Position numbers and translations under genes: made by a program. Shown in pieces: positions 49,147 to 59,184 of a stretch of 64,000 nucleotides of DNA (positions are counted from its first letter, which is position 1; each line of letters begins with the position of its first letter). The notes beneath the pieces were generated by a model that saw only the letters and a program-made list of their open reading frames with translations, was not told where the DNA came from and ran no database searches. Source of the DNA: an uncultured Bacteroidota bacterium (GTDB lineage: Bacteria; Bacteroidota; Bacteroidia; Flavobacteriales; Flavobacteriaceae). The stretch lies in assembly GCA_902561795.1 (NCBI GenBank), contig CACERG010000001.1, positions 62,001 through 126,000 of the forward strand, in the 5' to 3' direction.

Positions 49147-50463
49147 ATGTCAAAAAAATCTTTAGTTGAAAAAGCTAAAAGAGTATTAATTGGAAACTTC
49201 CAGAAAAAAGGATTCACTATTCCAAGTAAAAATCTTTACCCTTTTCAGTGGAAATGGGATTCTGGATTTATAGCTATAGGTTTAGCACATTTTGATATAG
49301 AAAAAGCAAAAAAAGAAATAGATAGTCTTCTTAATGCTCAATGGGAGAATGGCTTTATACCGCACATTGTTTTTCATACTAAAAATGACTCATATTTTCC
49401 TGGAGCAGATTTTCATAAGTCTTCTTTAAGCCCAAAATCACCCAAACATATCAAAACTTCTGGAATTACTCAACCGCCAGTATTAGGCTTTGTTTTAGAA
49501 AAGCTTTATAATATGGCTTATAATAAAATAGAAATTTTAAAATTTATAAAAAGTCAGATTAACAAAGTCTACAAAAATCACCGTTATTTTTATTCAAAAA
49601 GAGATATAAACAATGAAGGATTAATTTATATATATCACAATTGGGAATCAGGAACAGATAACTCTCCTGTCTGGGACGACATATGGAAAACAATGAATCC
49701 TCCTAGATATAAATTTGAAAGAAAAGACACTACTCATGTTGATTCTTCCCAACGTCCAACAAATAGAGAATATGATCATTATATTGATATAATTGAACTT
49801 GCCAAAAGATCTAACTATGATGATAATAAAATTGCTAAACACTCCCCATTCCTTGTTCAAGACCCATTATTTAATTCAATTTTGATCAGATCTAATGAAT
49901 CTCTAATTCGGCTTTATAAAATTTTGGGTGGAAATGAAGAAAAAATTAAATACTTAAAATCCAAAAATGAAAAAAGCCTTACTAATATTAATAAAAAACT
50001 CTATAATTCATCAATCGGAGCTTACTCACACTTTAATCTGAGAAACGGAAAAAAGATTCCGCTTATTTGCTCCTCATCTTTTAGTCCTCTTTTTTGTGGA
50101 GCTCCTGATCTTGATTTGGCACGGAAACTGAAAAATACTTTGATGAAAAAGTTTGGAAAACATGATTATTATCTTTGTTCGTCCTTTGATCCTGAGGGAA
50201 AAAAACATGATCAAAAAAAATATTGGCGAGGTCCTGTTTGGATTAATTTGAATTGGATCCTTTACCATGGTCTTAAACGATACCGATATGAAGAAATAGC
50301 TAAAAGAATCAAAAATGATTCACTTGAATTAGTAGATAAATTCGGTTTTTACGAATATTTTAATCCATCAAAAAAAACTTCCAAAGAAAGTAATATAGGA
50401 TATGGGGGAGAAAACTTTTCTTGGACTGCTGCTTTAACAATTGATTTTTTGAGTGAAAAATGA
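49147..50463 (+). CDS. Glucosylglycerate hydrolase (GH63 family)
   Basis: ATG at 49147 is used; the upstream TTG (49102) adds an unrelated stretch. The 438-residue (alpha/alpha)6 enzyme has FQWKWDSGF near residue 30, QWENGFIPHIVF, NWESGTDNSPVWDD (general acid Asp) and GYGGENFSWTAAL near the C-terminus (general base Glu), as in GH63 glucosylglycerate/mannosylglycerate hydrolases. It releases glucose or mannose from glycerate glycosides in the cytoplasm. Neighbouring transporter and glycerate kinase support this substrate. Confidence 0.85.
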   Translation: MSKKSLVEKAKRVLIGNFQKKGFTIPSKNLYPFQWKWDSGFIAIGLAHFDIEKAKKEIDSLLNAQWENGFIPHIVFHTKNDSYFPGADFHKSSLSPKSPKHIKTSGITQPPVLGFVLEKLYNMAYNKIEILKFIKSQINKVYKNHRYFYSKRDINNEGLIYIYHNWESGTDNSPVWDDIWKTMNPPRYKFERKDTTHVDSSQRPTNREYDHYIDIIELAKRSNYDDNKIAKHSPFLVQDPLFNSILIRSNESLIRLYKILGGNEEKIKYLKSKNEKSLTNINKKLYNSSIGAYSHFNLRNGKKIPLICSSSFSPLFCGAPDLDLARKLKNTLMKKFGKHDYYLCSSFDPEGKKHDQKKYWRGPVWINLNWILYHGLKRYRYEEIAKRIKNDSLELVDKFGFYEYFNPSKKTSKESNIGYGGENFSWTAALTIDFLSEK

Positions 50464-50532
50464 CTTTTGAATTACGCTTTCTGTTAGATAAAACTAATTC
50501 CCCACGATAATGACAAAATTTTAAGAATTTAA

Positions 50533-52134
50533 ATGAACACACTAGATTACATAATTATCCTAATCTATTTAATATTTTTTCTGGGAATAGGATATTTTTT
50601 TAAAGAAAATAAGAGTTCACAAGATTATTTTCTTGGTGGTAGAAATATGGGTTGGTTACCACTAAGTTTATCAACTATGGCAACACAATTATCAGCGATT
50701 AGTTTTATCTCTGCTCCAGCTTTTGTAGGGTTGAAGGATGGTGGAGGACTTCAGTGGCTTACATATGAATTTGGCGTCCCTTTGGCAATGGGTTTTTTAA
50801 TGGTTGCTCTTATCCCTACTTTATACAAATCTGGAGTTGTTAGTGTATATGAATATCTAGAAAAACGCTTCGACTCTTCTTCTCGTCTTCTAATTAGCTT
50901 TGTTTTTCAAATAAGTCGATCAGTTGCCACAGGGGTTATGGTATATACTATGGCTCTAATCCTGCAAGCTACTATCCAAATAGAATTTTGGATCTCGATT
51001 TTAATTATTGGTGCAATCACACTTATTTACTCTTTTCAAGGTGGAATGAAAGCGGTCATATGGGGAGATGTTATTCAAATGATTGTTCTTTTTCTTGGTA
51101 TTTTAATTTGCTTAGGTTTTGGTTTAAATGAATTAGGAGGTATTGAAAGTTTTATATCAAAAGTTGATAAGAGTAGAATTGATGCAATAGATTTTTCAAA
51201 ATGGGGGTTTTCAAATTCTGATGGTGATGATGCCTTTGGATTTTGGCCAATGGTTATTGGTGGATTTTTTTTATACGCTTCTTATTATGGAACTGATCAA
51301 ACTCAGTCTCAACGTTTGCTTTCCTCAAAAAATTTAAAAACAATTAAGAAATTACTCTTTGCCAATGCCTTTTTTAGATTCCCAATAACACTTACTTATT
51401 GTATAATGGGACTCATATTGGGAACATTATTTAGTCAAGATTTTTCATTTCAAGAGAACCTAAATTTGGTTTATCAGAATAACATTGAGTATTTAGGGGG
51501 GAAAAATGCTGATCTTATGGTTCCTGTTTTCATAATCCATTATTTACCAAATGGTGTAATAGGAATTTTAATAGTATCTATTTTGTCTGCAGCAATGTCA
51601 TCTTTAAGTTCAACAATCAACTCTCTTTCTGCAGTATCCATGGAAGACTTTGTTAAAAGATTTTACCCAAAAATTTCGGATGAAAAATATGTTCTAAGTT
51701 CTCGTATTCTTTCGCTTTTTTGGGGTTTAACGTGTCTATTTTTAGCCTTTTTTGCAGGTAAAATTGAAGGGACTGTAATTGAAGTTATTAATAAAATAGG
51801 TTCTGTTTTCTTTGGTCCTATTCTAGGTGTTTTTATTTTGGCCATACTTACAAAAAAAACTCATGCGATTGGGGCAAATATTGGTCTCTTTTGTGGTGTT
51901 GGTCTAAATATTTTTTTATGGTTATATGTTCCCGAAATTTTTTGGTTTTGGTGGAATGCTATAGGGTGTCTAATTACATTTGGTATTGGAGTTCTTGTAA
52001 GTTTTTTAATTAAACCCGTTACAACTAGTGAAGAAATTATAACCTACTCAGCGGGAAAACGTGAAGTTATAATACTTTTTGTATACTTCCTTCTAATTGT
52101 AGTCATAAGTAGTTTGATAAGTAAGCTATTTTAA
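50533..52134 (+). CDS. Sodium:solute symporter (SSS family)
   Basis: A 533-residue membrane protein with about 13 membrane helices, from TLDYIIILIYLIFFLGIGYFF to REVIILFVYFLLIVVISSLIS. SSS signatures are DYFLGGRNMGWLPLSLSTMATQLSAISFISAPAFVG and the ISAAMSSLSSTINSLSAVS sodium-site helix. Placed between the hydrolase and the glycerate kinase, it is likely the importer for glucosylglycerate or a similar solute (inference). Confidence 0.9.
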   Translation: MNTLDYIIILIYLIFFLGIGYFFKENKSSQDYFLGGRNMGWLPLSLSTMATQLSAISFISAPAFVGLKDGGGLQWLTYEFGVPLAMGFLMVALIPTLYKSGVVSVYEYLEKRFDSSSRLLISFVFQISRSVATGVMVYTMALILQATIQIEFWISILIIGAITLIYSFQGGMKAVIWGDVIQMIVLFLGILICLGFGLNELGGIESFISKVDKSRIDAIDFSKWGFSNSDGDDAFGFWPMVIGGFFLYASYYGTDQTQSQRLLSSKNLKTIKKLLFANAFFRFPITLTYCIMGLILGTLFSQDFSFQENLNLVYQNNIEYLGGKNADLMVPVFIIHYLPNGVIGILIVSILSAAMSSLSSTINSLSAVSMEDFVKRFYPKISDEKYVLSSRILSLFWGLTCLFLAFFAGKIEGTVIEVINKIGSVFFGPILGVFILAILTKKTHAIGANIGLFCGVGLNIFLWLYVPEIFWFWWNAIGCLITFGIGVLVSFLIKPVTTSEEIITYSAGKREVIILFVYFLLIVVISSLISKLF

Positions 52135-52138
52135 AATC

Positions 52139-53263
52139 ATGAAAATTCTTATTATCCCAGACTCATTTAAAGGATGCTTATCTGCAAAACAAGTTGCTAA
52201 TGCAATTGAAAAAGGTATTCTAAATATATATCCGAATTTAGAAGTTGATAAATTTCCGTTTTCGGATGGTGGTGAAGGTGCCATAGATATTTTAGCTGCA
52301 AAGAATTTAGGCTCATTAATTACAGTTAAAACTGAAGATGCTTTAGGGAAAAAAATGAAAGCTAAATATTTACTATTCCATAATAAAAAAAGCGCTTGGA
52401 TTGAGCTTTCCCAGTCTTCAGGAATAATGCACATTAATGAAAATGAGCTTAATATTCTTAGAGCCTCAACATACGGAACAGGTGTTTTGATAAAACATGC
52501 TCTTGATTCAGGTTGTCAAGAAATTATTTTAGGTGTTGGGGGCAGTGCCACCAACGATGCTGCAGCAGGAATATTTCAGGCTTTAGGTGGAAGCTTACTA
52601 GACAAAAAGGGAAAACAGATCGAAAAGGGAGGGGCTGATCTATGCAGACTAGTTAGTATAAAAGATCCCAAAATAAATAAAAGTATAACATGGAAAATAG
52701 CTTGTGATGTTATAAATCCTTTAATTGGTAAAAATGGTGCTTCAACTATATATGGCCCTCAAAAGGGAGCTTCTGAGGATGAAATTAAAATTTTAGAAAA
52801 AAGTCTATTAAATTTTTCTAAAGTAATTAAAGAACATAATGGCAAATCAATATCTAAGATACAGAGCGGAGGGGCTGCAGGTGGAGTTGCTGCAGGAATG
52901 TTTGGGTTTTTTAATGCAAAACTATTTTCTGGATTTACAATTTTGTCAGAAATTTTTGATCTTGAATCTCAAATCCATAGTGCCGATTTAATATTTACAG
53001 GTGAGGGAAAAATTGATTCTCAATCTTTAAACGGTAAACTTATAGGGAGGTTAGGAGGGCTAGCTAAAGAGAATAAAATTCCATTAGTATGTCTAGTCGG
53101 TTCAAAAGAAAGAGGATTAGAGCAGAAATTTTTCGAAAATGGGTATATAAAAGTTTTTTCAATCCAAAAAGAATATATGACAGTTGAACAATCAAAATCA
53201 AATGCATCTCAATTATTATCTGAAACAGCGGGTAAGGTTTTAAGATATTATATTGAAAAGTAA
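52139..53263 (+). CDS. Glycerate kinase (GarK/GlxK type)
   Basis: A 374-residue class-I glycerate kinase with the family opening IIPDSFKGCLSAKQVANAIEKGI, PFSDGGEGAIDIL, GVGGSATNDAAAGIFQALGG, SGGAAGGVAAGMFGF and TGEGKIDSQSLNGKL. It phosphorylates glycerate to 2-phosphoglycerate, which enters glycolysis. It follows the SSS gene by 4 bp. Its 3' end converges on atpG. Confidence 0.95.
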   Translation: MKILIIPDSFKGCLSAKQVANAIEKGILNIYPNLEVDKFPFSDGGEGAIDILAAKNLGSLITVKTEDALGKKMKAKYLLFHNKKSAWIELSQSSGIMHINENELNILRASTYGTGVLIKHALDSGCQEIILGVGGSATNDAAAGIFQALGGSLLDKKGKQIEKGGADLCRLVSIKDPKINKSITWKIACDVINPLIGKNGASTIYGPQKGASEDEIKILEKSLLNFSKVIKEHNGKSISKIQSGGAAGGVAAGMFGFFNAKLFSGFTILSEIFDLESQIHSADLIFTGEGKIDSQSLNGKLIGRLGGLAKENKIPLVCLVGSKERGLEQKFFENGYIKVFSIQKEYMTVEQSKSNASQLLSETAGKVLRYYIEK

Positions 53264-53264
53264 A

Positions 53265-54128
53265 TTAACCTTCTAGAGCTTCTGCTCCACCAACTATTTC
53301 AAGAATTTCATTTGTAATAGCAGCCTGTCTAGCCTTATTATAAGTCAATTTAAGTTGATCTCTAAGTTCAGTAGCATTATCAGTTGCCTTGTGCATCGCA
53401 GTCATTCGTGCTCCGTGCTCACTTGCAAAGGAATCACGTAAAGCTTTAAAAAATTTTATGCCAAGGGCTTTCGGCAGGAGTTCGTCTACAATTTCAGATT
53501 GGTTAGGTTCAAATATATAATCTGGACTCTTGAGATTCTTTTCATCTAAATTCTCTTCTATGGGTAAAAATGTTTCTGTCTCTACAATTTGAGTAGCCGC
53601 ATTCTTAAACCTGTTATAAACTAAAACAACTTCATCATACAATTCTTTTATAAAACCGTCCATTATCTCTTTAGAAATTTCATCTGCCTTTTTATAATTT
53701 AAATCATCAAAAATATAATCATGAGTAGAAATGATTTTTTCCTTCTTTCCTAAAATTTCTGAACCCTTTTTCCCAATAGTAATTAATGAGACTTTTTTAT
53801 TGGTATATTCTTCAATAATAAGCTGCCGCGCTTTTTTTATAACATTAGAATTAAATGCACCACATAATCCGCGATTAGAAGTGATTGCTACTAATAAAAT
53901 TGAATTTTTTTCACGAACAGAAACAAAAGGACTGTTCGTGTCAGGCTCTGATGAGGAGCTTAGATTTTGAATTAAATTGTTTAATGTAGAGGCATAGGGT
54001 CGCATTGAAGTTATTGCGTCTTGCGCTTTTTTAAGTTTTGCTGCTGATACCATTTTCATTGCACTAGTTATTTGCATCGTTGAAGAAACTGATACAATTC
54101 TATTTCTTATTTCCTTAAGGTTTGCCAT
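53265..54128 (-). CDS. atpG: ATP synthase subunit gamma
   Basis: A 287-residue gamma subunit. The N-terminal helix MANLKEIRNRIVSVSSTMQITSAMKMVSAAKLKKAQ and the C-terminal helix MTAMHKATDNATELRDQLKLTYNKARQAAITNEILEIVGGAEAL are the paired coiled coil of the rotor shaft. It is the last gene of this ATP synthase cluster. Confidence 0.97.
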   Translation of the reverse strand: MANLKEIRNRIVSVSSTMQITSAMKMVSAAKLKKAQDAITSMRPYASTLNNLIQNLSSSSEPDTNSPFVSVREKNSILLVAITSNRGLCGAFNSNVIKKARQLIIEEYTNKKVSLITIGKKGSEILGKKEKIISTHDYIFDDLNYKKADEISKEIMDGFIKELYDEVVLVYNRFKNAATQIVETETFLPIEENLDEKNLKSPDYIFEPNQSEIVDELLPKALGIKFFKALRDSFASEHGARMTAMHKATDNATELRDQLKLTYNKARQAAITNEILEIVGGAEALEG

Positions 54129-54131
54129 AAT

Positions 54132-55709
54132 TTATTCAAATTCAGCAGCTGTTTCTTTTGCAACAGCATTTAGTGTATCAAGTGCTAGGTCCGAAAGTTT
54201 ACCCGCTTTTAGATCCTCTAAACATTTTTTATGTTTTGCCTTTAATTTATTCAAGAATGATATTTCAAAATCTTTAACTTTTTCAACCGGAACAGATCGT
54301 AAAAGATTTTTTGAACCAACATAAATTATTGCTATTTGTTCTTCAACTGTAAATGGATCGTTTTGAGCTTGCTTTAAAATTTCTACATTTCTTTTCCCTT
54401 TTTCAATAACGTTCAAGGTGGCTGAGTCAAGATCTGATCCAAATTTTGCAAATGCCTCTAATTCACGAAACTGTGCTTGATCAAGTTTAAGAGTCCCAGC
54501 GACTTTTTTCATTGATTTTATTTGAGCTGACCCACCTACCCTTGACACTGAGATTCCGACGTTTATGGCAGGACGTACTCCTGAGTTAAATAAATCAGAT
54601 TCCAAGAAGATTTGTCCATCTGTAATTGATATTACGTTTGTAGGAATGTAAGCAGAGACATCCCCTGCCTGGGTCTCAATAATTGGTAAAGCTGTAAGGG
54701 ATCCTCCTCCTTTTACTTTATTCTCTAAAGCTGAGGGTAAATCATTCATGCCTTTAGCTATTCCGTCATCTGAAATAATTTTTGCAGCTCTTTCCAATAA
54801 TCGAGAATGTAAGTAAAACACGTCTCCTGGGTAGGCTTCACGGCCGGGAGGTCTTCTCAGAAGTAACGATACTTCTCTATATGCTACTGCTTGTTTTGAT
54901 AGATCATCATAGATTATTAATGCTGGTCTACCTGTGTCTCTAAAATATTCTCCGATTGCAGCACCTGCGAAAGGAGCATATACTTGCATAGGCGAGGGAT
55001 CTGAGGCATTAGCAGCTACGATAGTTGTATAAGCCATTGCTCCCTTGTCTTCTAAAATTTTTGAAATTGCTGCAACAGTAGACGCTTTTTGACCAATAGC
55101 AACGTAAATACAATATACAGGATCGCCTGCATCAAAAAATTCTTTTTGATTTAAAATAGTATCAATACAAACTGTAGTTTTTCCGGTTTGTCGATCACCT
55201 ATTACCAATTCTCTTTGGCCTCTTCCTATTGGTATCATTGCGTCAATCGACTTTATTCCAGTTTGTAAAGGTTCATTTACAGGTTGTCTAAATACCACTC
55301 CGGGGGCTTTTCTCTCAAGTGGCATTTCAAATAGTTCTCCTTGTATAGGTCCTTTACCATCTATTGGTTTACCAAGGGTATTAAGCACCCTTCCTACGAC
55401 ATTTTCTCCGACATTAATAGAAGCAATACGTTGTGTTCTTTTAACTGTGTCACCTTCTTTTACCTCTTTAGATGAACCAAGTAAAACTACACCTACATTG
55501 TCTTCCTCAAGATTTAATACCATCCCCTCTAGTCCTGTTTGAAAAGAAACTAATTCACCGTATTGGGCATTAGATAACCCATATACTCGAGCAATTCCAT
55601 CACCAATGTTAAGAACTGTGCCAACTTCATCCATTTTGGAATTTAAACTTAGGTCTTCTAGTTGTTTTTTTAAAATTGCTGAAACTTCAGCTGGTTTAAT
55701 ATCTGACAT
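54132..55709 (-). CDS. atpA: ATP synthase subunit alpha
   Basis: ATG at 55709 ([10 protein letters not shown]) is used in place of the two-codon-longer ATA-like start. The 525-residue alpha subunit has Walker A GDRQTGKT, the [41 protein letters not shown] block and SVSRVGG (alpha/beta signature). Non-catalytic nucleotide-binding subunit of F1. Confidence 0.98.
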   Translation of the reverse strand: MSDIKPAEVSAILKKQLEDLSLNSKMDEVGTVLNIGDGIARVYGLSNAQYGELVSFQTGLEGMVLNLEEDNVGVVLLGSSKEVKEGDTVKRTQRIASINVGENVVGRVLNTLGKPIDGKGPIQGELFEMPLERKAPGVVFRQPVNEPLQTGIKSIDAMIPIGRGQRELVIGDRQTGKTTVCIDTILNQKEFFDAGDPVYCIYVAIGQKASTVAAISKILEDKGAMAYTTIVAANASDPSPMQVYAPFAGAAIGEYFRDTGRPALIIYDDLSKQAVAYREVSLLLRRPPGREAYPGDVFYLHSRLLERAAKIISDDGIAKGMNDLPSALENKVKGGGSLTALPIIETQAGDVSAYIPTNVISITDGQIFLESDLFNSGVRPAINVGISVSRVGGSAQIKSMKKVAGTLKLDQAQFRELEAFAKFGSDLDSATLNVIEKGKRNVEILKQAQNDPFTVEEQIAIIYVGSKNLLRSVPVEKVKDFEISFLNKLKAKHKKCLEDLKAGKLSDLALDTLNAVAKETAAEFE

Positions 55710-55724
55710 AATCAATTATCTTTA

Positions 55725-56267
55725 TTAAATACTATTTGAGGTCAATTTTGCCTTAAATGTTTTAAGCTTATAAGCTAAACTTGAATTAAACTCCATGTCA
55801 CCAATTTTTAAAATAAAACCCCCTAACAAACTTTTGTCAATTTTATTTAAAATATGTATTTTCTTACCTGAGAAATCCCCTAGCTTATTGTGAATTTGTT
55901 TTTCAAGATTTTGAGTTAGGGGAATTGCCGAAATAACTGTGGCGTTCAATTCTCCTTGCTGTTCTGTAAATAATTGTATATAACTTTTTGCTACTTCTTT
56001 CAATAAAAAAAGGCGGTTATTGGAAGTTAAAAGATTTAATAACTTTTTAGTTACATCAGAAGAATTTGGAACTATTGATCTAAGGATTGATTGTTTTTTT
56101 GTATTCGACAAAAATGGGTCACTAAGAAGCCTGTTTAGCTGTAAACTGCTTTCATACGATTCTATTAATCCTTGCATTTCCTTAGCTACTTTATCTGAAA
56201 ATTTATTTTCATTTGCATAAGCTAAGGTTGCCTTCGCATAACGGAATGCTGTTCTTGTTGGTTTCAT
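55725..56267 (-). CDS. atpH: ATP synthase subunit delta
   Basis: A 180-residue delta subunit (FRYAKATLAYANENK opening; long LLNLLTSNNRLFLLKEVAKSYIQLF helix; GGFILKIGDMEFNSSLAYKLKTFKAKL C-terminal signature). It links F1 to the peripheral stalk. Confidence 0.93.
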   Translation of the reverse strand: MKPTRTAFRYAKATLAYANENKFSDKVAKEMQGLIESYESSLQLNRLLSDPFLSNTKKQSILRSIVPNSSDVTKKLLNLLTSNNRLFLLKEVAKSYIQLFTEQQGELNATVISAIPLTQNLEKQIHNKLGDFSGKKIHILNKIDKSLLGGFILKIGDMEFNSSLAYKLKTFKAKLTSNSI

Positions 56268-56272
56268 TTCGT

Positions 56273-56773
56273 CTATTTAAAATCTGTTTCTTTCAACAAA
56301 TTATTTACTAAATTCATCTGTTTGTCCTTATTTTCTAGTTCTTTATTAATAACTTTTTCAGCTATATCAATGGCTATTGAACCAACTTGATTTTTAAGTT
56401 CTTTTAAAGCTGCTCTTTTTTCGCTTTGAATTGTATCTTGTGCTTGTGATAGAATTTTTTCAGTCTCATTTTGAGCTTCTTTTTTTGCGTCACTTATGAT
56501 CTGATTTTTTGTTTTTAGGGCTTCTTTTAAAAGGATTTCTTTTTCCTTACGTGCTTCTTTCAATAAACGTTGATTTTCACTTTGGATATTTTCCAGCTGA
56601 GTACGAGCTTTCTCGGCTGAATCTAAGGCATTTATTATTGAAGCCTCACGCTCATTTACAGCATTCAAAATAGGTTTCCAGGCAAATTTTCTCAGTAGAA
56701 ATAACAGCCCTATAAAAATGGCCGATTGCCAAAAAAATAGCCCTAATGAAAATTCACTAATTAATTTCTCCAT
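56273..56773 (-). CDS. atpF: ATP synthase subunit b
   Basis: A 166-residue b subunit with one N-terminal membrane helix (about 9-25, LGLFFWQSAIFIGLLFLL) and a long charged coiled coil from residue 40 (NEREASIINALDSAEKARTQLENI onward). Peripheral stalk of F0. Confidence 0.95.
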   Translation of the reverse strand: MEKLISEFSLGLFFWQSAIFIGLLFLLRKFAWKPILNAVNEREASIINALDSAEKARTQLENIQSENQRLLKEARKEKEILLKEALKTKNQIISDAKKEAQNETEKILSQAQDTIQSEKRAALKELKNQVGSIAIDIAEKVINKELENKDKQMNLVNNLLKETDFK

Positions 56774-56795
56774 TATTTGGTATTTTTACTTCCCT

Positions 56796-56987
56796 TTATA
56801 CAGCAAATATTGCTGCGAAACCGAAGCCTTCAACTAATGCAGCAGCAATAAGCATAGCAGTTTGTATCTTGCCATATGCGTCTGGTTGACGACCAATAGC
56901 TTCCATTGCAGAACCTCCGATTCTACCAATTCCGATTCCAACTCCTATTACTGCTAATCCAGCTCCAACTATTACAGGTATTTCCAT
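56796..56987 (-). CDS. atpE: ATP synthase subunit c
   Basis: A 63-residue hairpin of two membrane helices with the polar RQPDAYG loop (33-39). The ion-binding carboxylate is Glu53 in ALVEGFGF; the residue after it is Gly instead of Ser/Thr, which suggests proton rather than sodium coupling. Confidence 0.95.
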   Translation of the reverse strand: MEIPVIVGAGLAVIGVGIGIGRIGGSAMEAIGRQPDAYGKIQTAMLIAAALVEGFGFAAIFAV

Positions 56988-57038
56988 TTTTTAAAATTTA
57001 AATTAAACATTCTCTCTATATACTTATTTTAATATTTT

Positions 57039-58142
57039 TTAGTGGCTCTTCTCATGTTCTTCAGAAGCAAACCCAAAATAAAGGGCCGATAACATTGTAA
57101 ATATATATGCTTGAAGAAAAGCTACCAACAATTCTATTATTGCTATTGCAAATGCTAAACCAAATGATAATGGGCTTCCTATCCAACTTTTAAAAATAAA
57201 CATTAAACCAATTATACTCATTATTACAATATGCCCGGCTTGCATATTGGCATAAAGGCGAATCAAAAGCGAAAATGGCTTAATTATTAGACCTAATAAC
57301 TCAATTGGGATTAAGACTATGTACAACAAAATTTTTGAAAACCACTTCATTGAGGATCCTAATGGATCGAAAATATGTAACCAATAGTCTCTCGTCCCAG
57401 TAAAATTTGTAATTAAAAAGGTAAGCAATGCCAAACCAAAGGTTACTGCAATATTTCCGGTTACATTTACCCCTAGAGGTGTTAGACCGAGTAGATTTAA
57501 AAACCAAATAAAGAAAAATACTGTTAATAGAAAACTCATATATGAGGCGTATTTTTTTTCACCTATGTTAGGCTTCGCTATATCATCTCTCAAATAAATA
57601 ATGATCGGCTCTAAAAATCTTCCTATTCCTTTGGGTAATCCTCCCGTTTCTCTGTAAGATTTTGCAAGATTTCTAAATAAGGAAAACATTAAAAATGCAA
57701 TTAAAAGCATGCTTACAACCCCTTTTGTAATTGAGAAATCAATTGGTGCATAATTAGTTACGTGATGTTTATCATCATAAAAAATAGTGCCTTCTGAATC
57801 AGTTTTATAAATTTTTCCATGCTCTAATTTGTAGTAATTTGATCCAACTTTTGCAACATCTTCTCCGTGCTTGAGTTTAGAAGAAGAAAAGAATTTAATC
57901 CCATTGTCCCAAATAATTACAGGAAGTGGAATTCCAATATAGACATGATCCCCTGATTTTTTAGTATAAGAGAAAAAGCTAAAATCGTAGGAATCCTTTA
58001 AATGATGGGAAATATATTCTTTTATTTCAACTCTAATATCTTTTGAATCCTCTTTATCTTTTGCCTTTAGTGGTGGTGAGCAAAAAAGTACAATCACAAC
58101 TATGTAAAAAAGGTTATTAGATTTAAATAAAAATTTACGCAT
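57039..58142 (-). CDS. atpB: ATP synthase subunit a
   Basis: ATG at 58142 gives a signal-like N-terminus (MRKFLFKSNNLFYIVVIVLFCSPP), preferred over TTG at 58178. The 367-residue protein has a periplasmic extension of about 130 residues typical of Bacteroidota, then the five-helix a-subunit core. The essential arginine is in FSLLIRLYANMQAGHIV. It forms the proton path with the c ring. Confidence 0.95.
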   Translation of the reverse strand: MRKFLFKSNNLFYIVVIVLFCSPPLKAKDKEDSKDIRVEIKEYISHHLKDSYDFSFFSYTKKSGDHVYIGIPLPVIIWDNGIKFFSSSKLKHGEDVAKVGSNYYKLEHGKIYKTDSEGTIFYDDKHHVTNYAPIDFSITKGVVSMLLIAFLMFSLFRNLAKSYRETGGLPKGIGRFLEPIIIYLRDDIAKPNIGEKKYASYMSFLLTVFFFIWFLNLLGLTPLGVNVTGNIAVTFGLALLTFLITNFTGTRDYWLHIFDPLGSSMKWFSKILLYIVLIPIELLGLIIKPFSLLIRLYANMQAGHIVIMSIIGLMFIFKSWIGSPLSFGLAFAIAIIELLVAFLQAYIFTMLSALYFGFASEEHEKSH

Positions 58143-58238
58143 AAAGCGGTTTATTCGTGTTGTAATTTTTCGTTGCAAATGTAAAGCTTAAAAAAAAATA
58201 ATAAAACATTTAATTGCATTTTTTGAATTATTTGAGCC

Positions 58239-58598
58239 TTATGAAAATCTTCTTGATAACAAAAATATTTCTGCTGAAAGACATAACAAATAAGGAATAA
58301 AAAACATAAAAAATTCTTCCTTAGTTACAATCCCGTCTAATCTAAATTTTGGGTCAAAATATATGAAATAAACAAAGACTTTCAATACAACTGTTAGTAA
58401 ATACAAGCTTGTTAAATTATATTTTCTCTTTTGTATCCCAATACCTAATAATATTAACGAAATCATGGCAATTAATATGTTCATAAAATAGCTTCTAACC
58501 AAAAACTCTTTTTGAGTTGGAATAAATTGCAAATGAACAAAGTAAACGAGATACATAGAAATAAATAAAATACATGTAAGAAGTATATTTTTCTTCAT
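58239..58598 (-). CDS. Four-TM membrane protein (DUF6168-like), atp cluster
   Basis: MKKNILL at 58598 is taken as start. The 119-residue protein has four membrane helices (about 5-22, 40-57, 66-85, 99-113) with a conserved FIYFDPKFRLDGIVTKEEFFMFFIPYLLCLSAEIFLL ending. It always sits between AtpZ and AtpB in flavobacterial clusters as far as I know, suggesting a role in F0 assembly (inference). Confidence 0.7.
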   Translation of the reverse strand: MKKNILLTCILFISMYLVYFVHLQFIPTQKEFLVRSYFMNILIAMISLILLGIGIQKRKYNLTSLYLLTVVLKVFVYFIYFDPKFRLDGIVTKEEFFMFFIPYLLCLSAEIFLLSRRFS

Positions 58599-58603
58599 CT
58601 TAA

Positions 58604-58816
58604 TTACCAAAAACGTCGACTTTGTTTATATGTACTCCAAAGAGTTATAAACATCCCAACAACTGTTAAGATGAGTTTGAAATTAATTTTATATGAAGAA
58701 AATCTGTTGTCGAGGAACTCACCAAAACTTATGGATCCCCACATTATTAAACCAATTTGTATAGCTAAACTAGAGAACGTTAGCCATTGGTTCTTCGGCT
58801 TTCTTCTCTTGTTCAT
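58604..58816 (-). CDS. AtpZ/AtpI-like F0F1 ATPase assembly protein
   Basis: A 70-residue protein with two membrane helices (about 12-28, 44-62) and the AtpZ pattern WLTFSSLAIQIGLIMWGSISFGEFLDNRF ... GMFITLWSTYKQSR. Such proteins assist c-ring assembly or magnesium supply. The 5' end overlaps the bactofilin gene by 47 bp. Confidence 0.85.
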   Translation of the reverse strand: MNKRRKPKNQWLTFSSLAIQIGLIMWGSISFGEFLDNRFSSYKINFKLILTVVGMFITLWSTYKQSRRFW

Positions 58817-59183
58817 TTAAGCTACTCAATTTTTTAACCCCATCTTCAGCGGAATGCATGGAACAATTAGCATTGAAAATTGACCCTGATTCAACAATCA
58901 ATTTTTGGATTTTTACTTTTCCCTTCACATTTGAACCTGTTTTTAAATTCAATGTTCCGGAGACTATCAATTCTCCATCAAATTTTCCTTCAACATCAGC
59001 ATTACCACAAAGTATTTTTCCAATAACATCAGATTCTTTTCCTAAAATAACTTTACCTGTAGTAACTACTTCGCCTTCTACATTCCCATCTATTCTTATG
59101 TCAGTCTTTGACTTTATATTACCCTTAAGTGTGGTACTTTTTTCAATTTTACTGTATTGTCCGTTATTTTCAATTCCTTTCAT
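58770..59183 (-). CDS. Bactofilin (polymer-forming cytoskeletal protein)
   Basis: A 137-residue bactofilin whose beta-helix is made of short repeats: STTLKGNIKSKTDIRIDGNVEGEVVTTGKVILGKESDVIGKILCGNADVEGKFDGELIVSGTLNLKTGSNVKGKVKIQKLIVESGSIF. The C-terminal tail is charged and overlaps atpZ. It forms membrane-associated filaments in the cytoplasm. Confidence 0.92.
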   Translation of the reverse strand: MKGIENNGQYSKIEKSTTLKGNIKSKTDIRIDGNVEGEVVTTGKVILGKESDVIGKILCGNADVEGKFDGELIVSGTLNLKTGSNVKGKVKIQKLIVESGSIFNANCSMHSAEDGVKKLSSLNEQEKKAEEPMANVL

Positions 59184-59184
59184 T

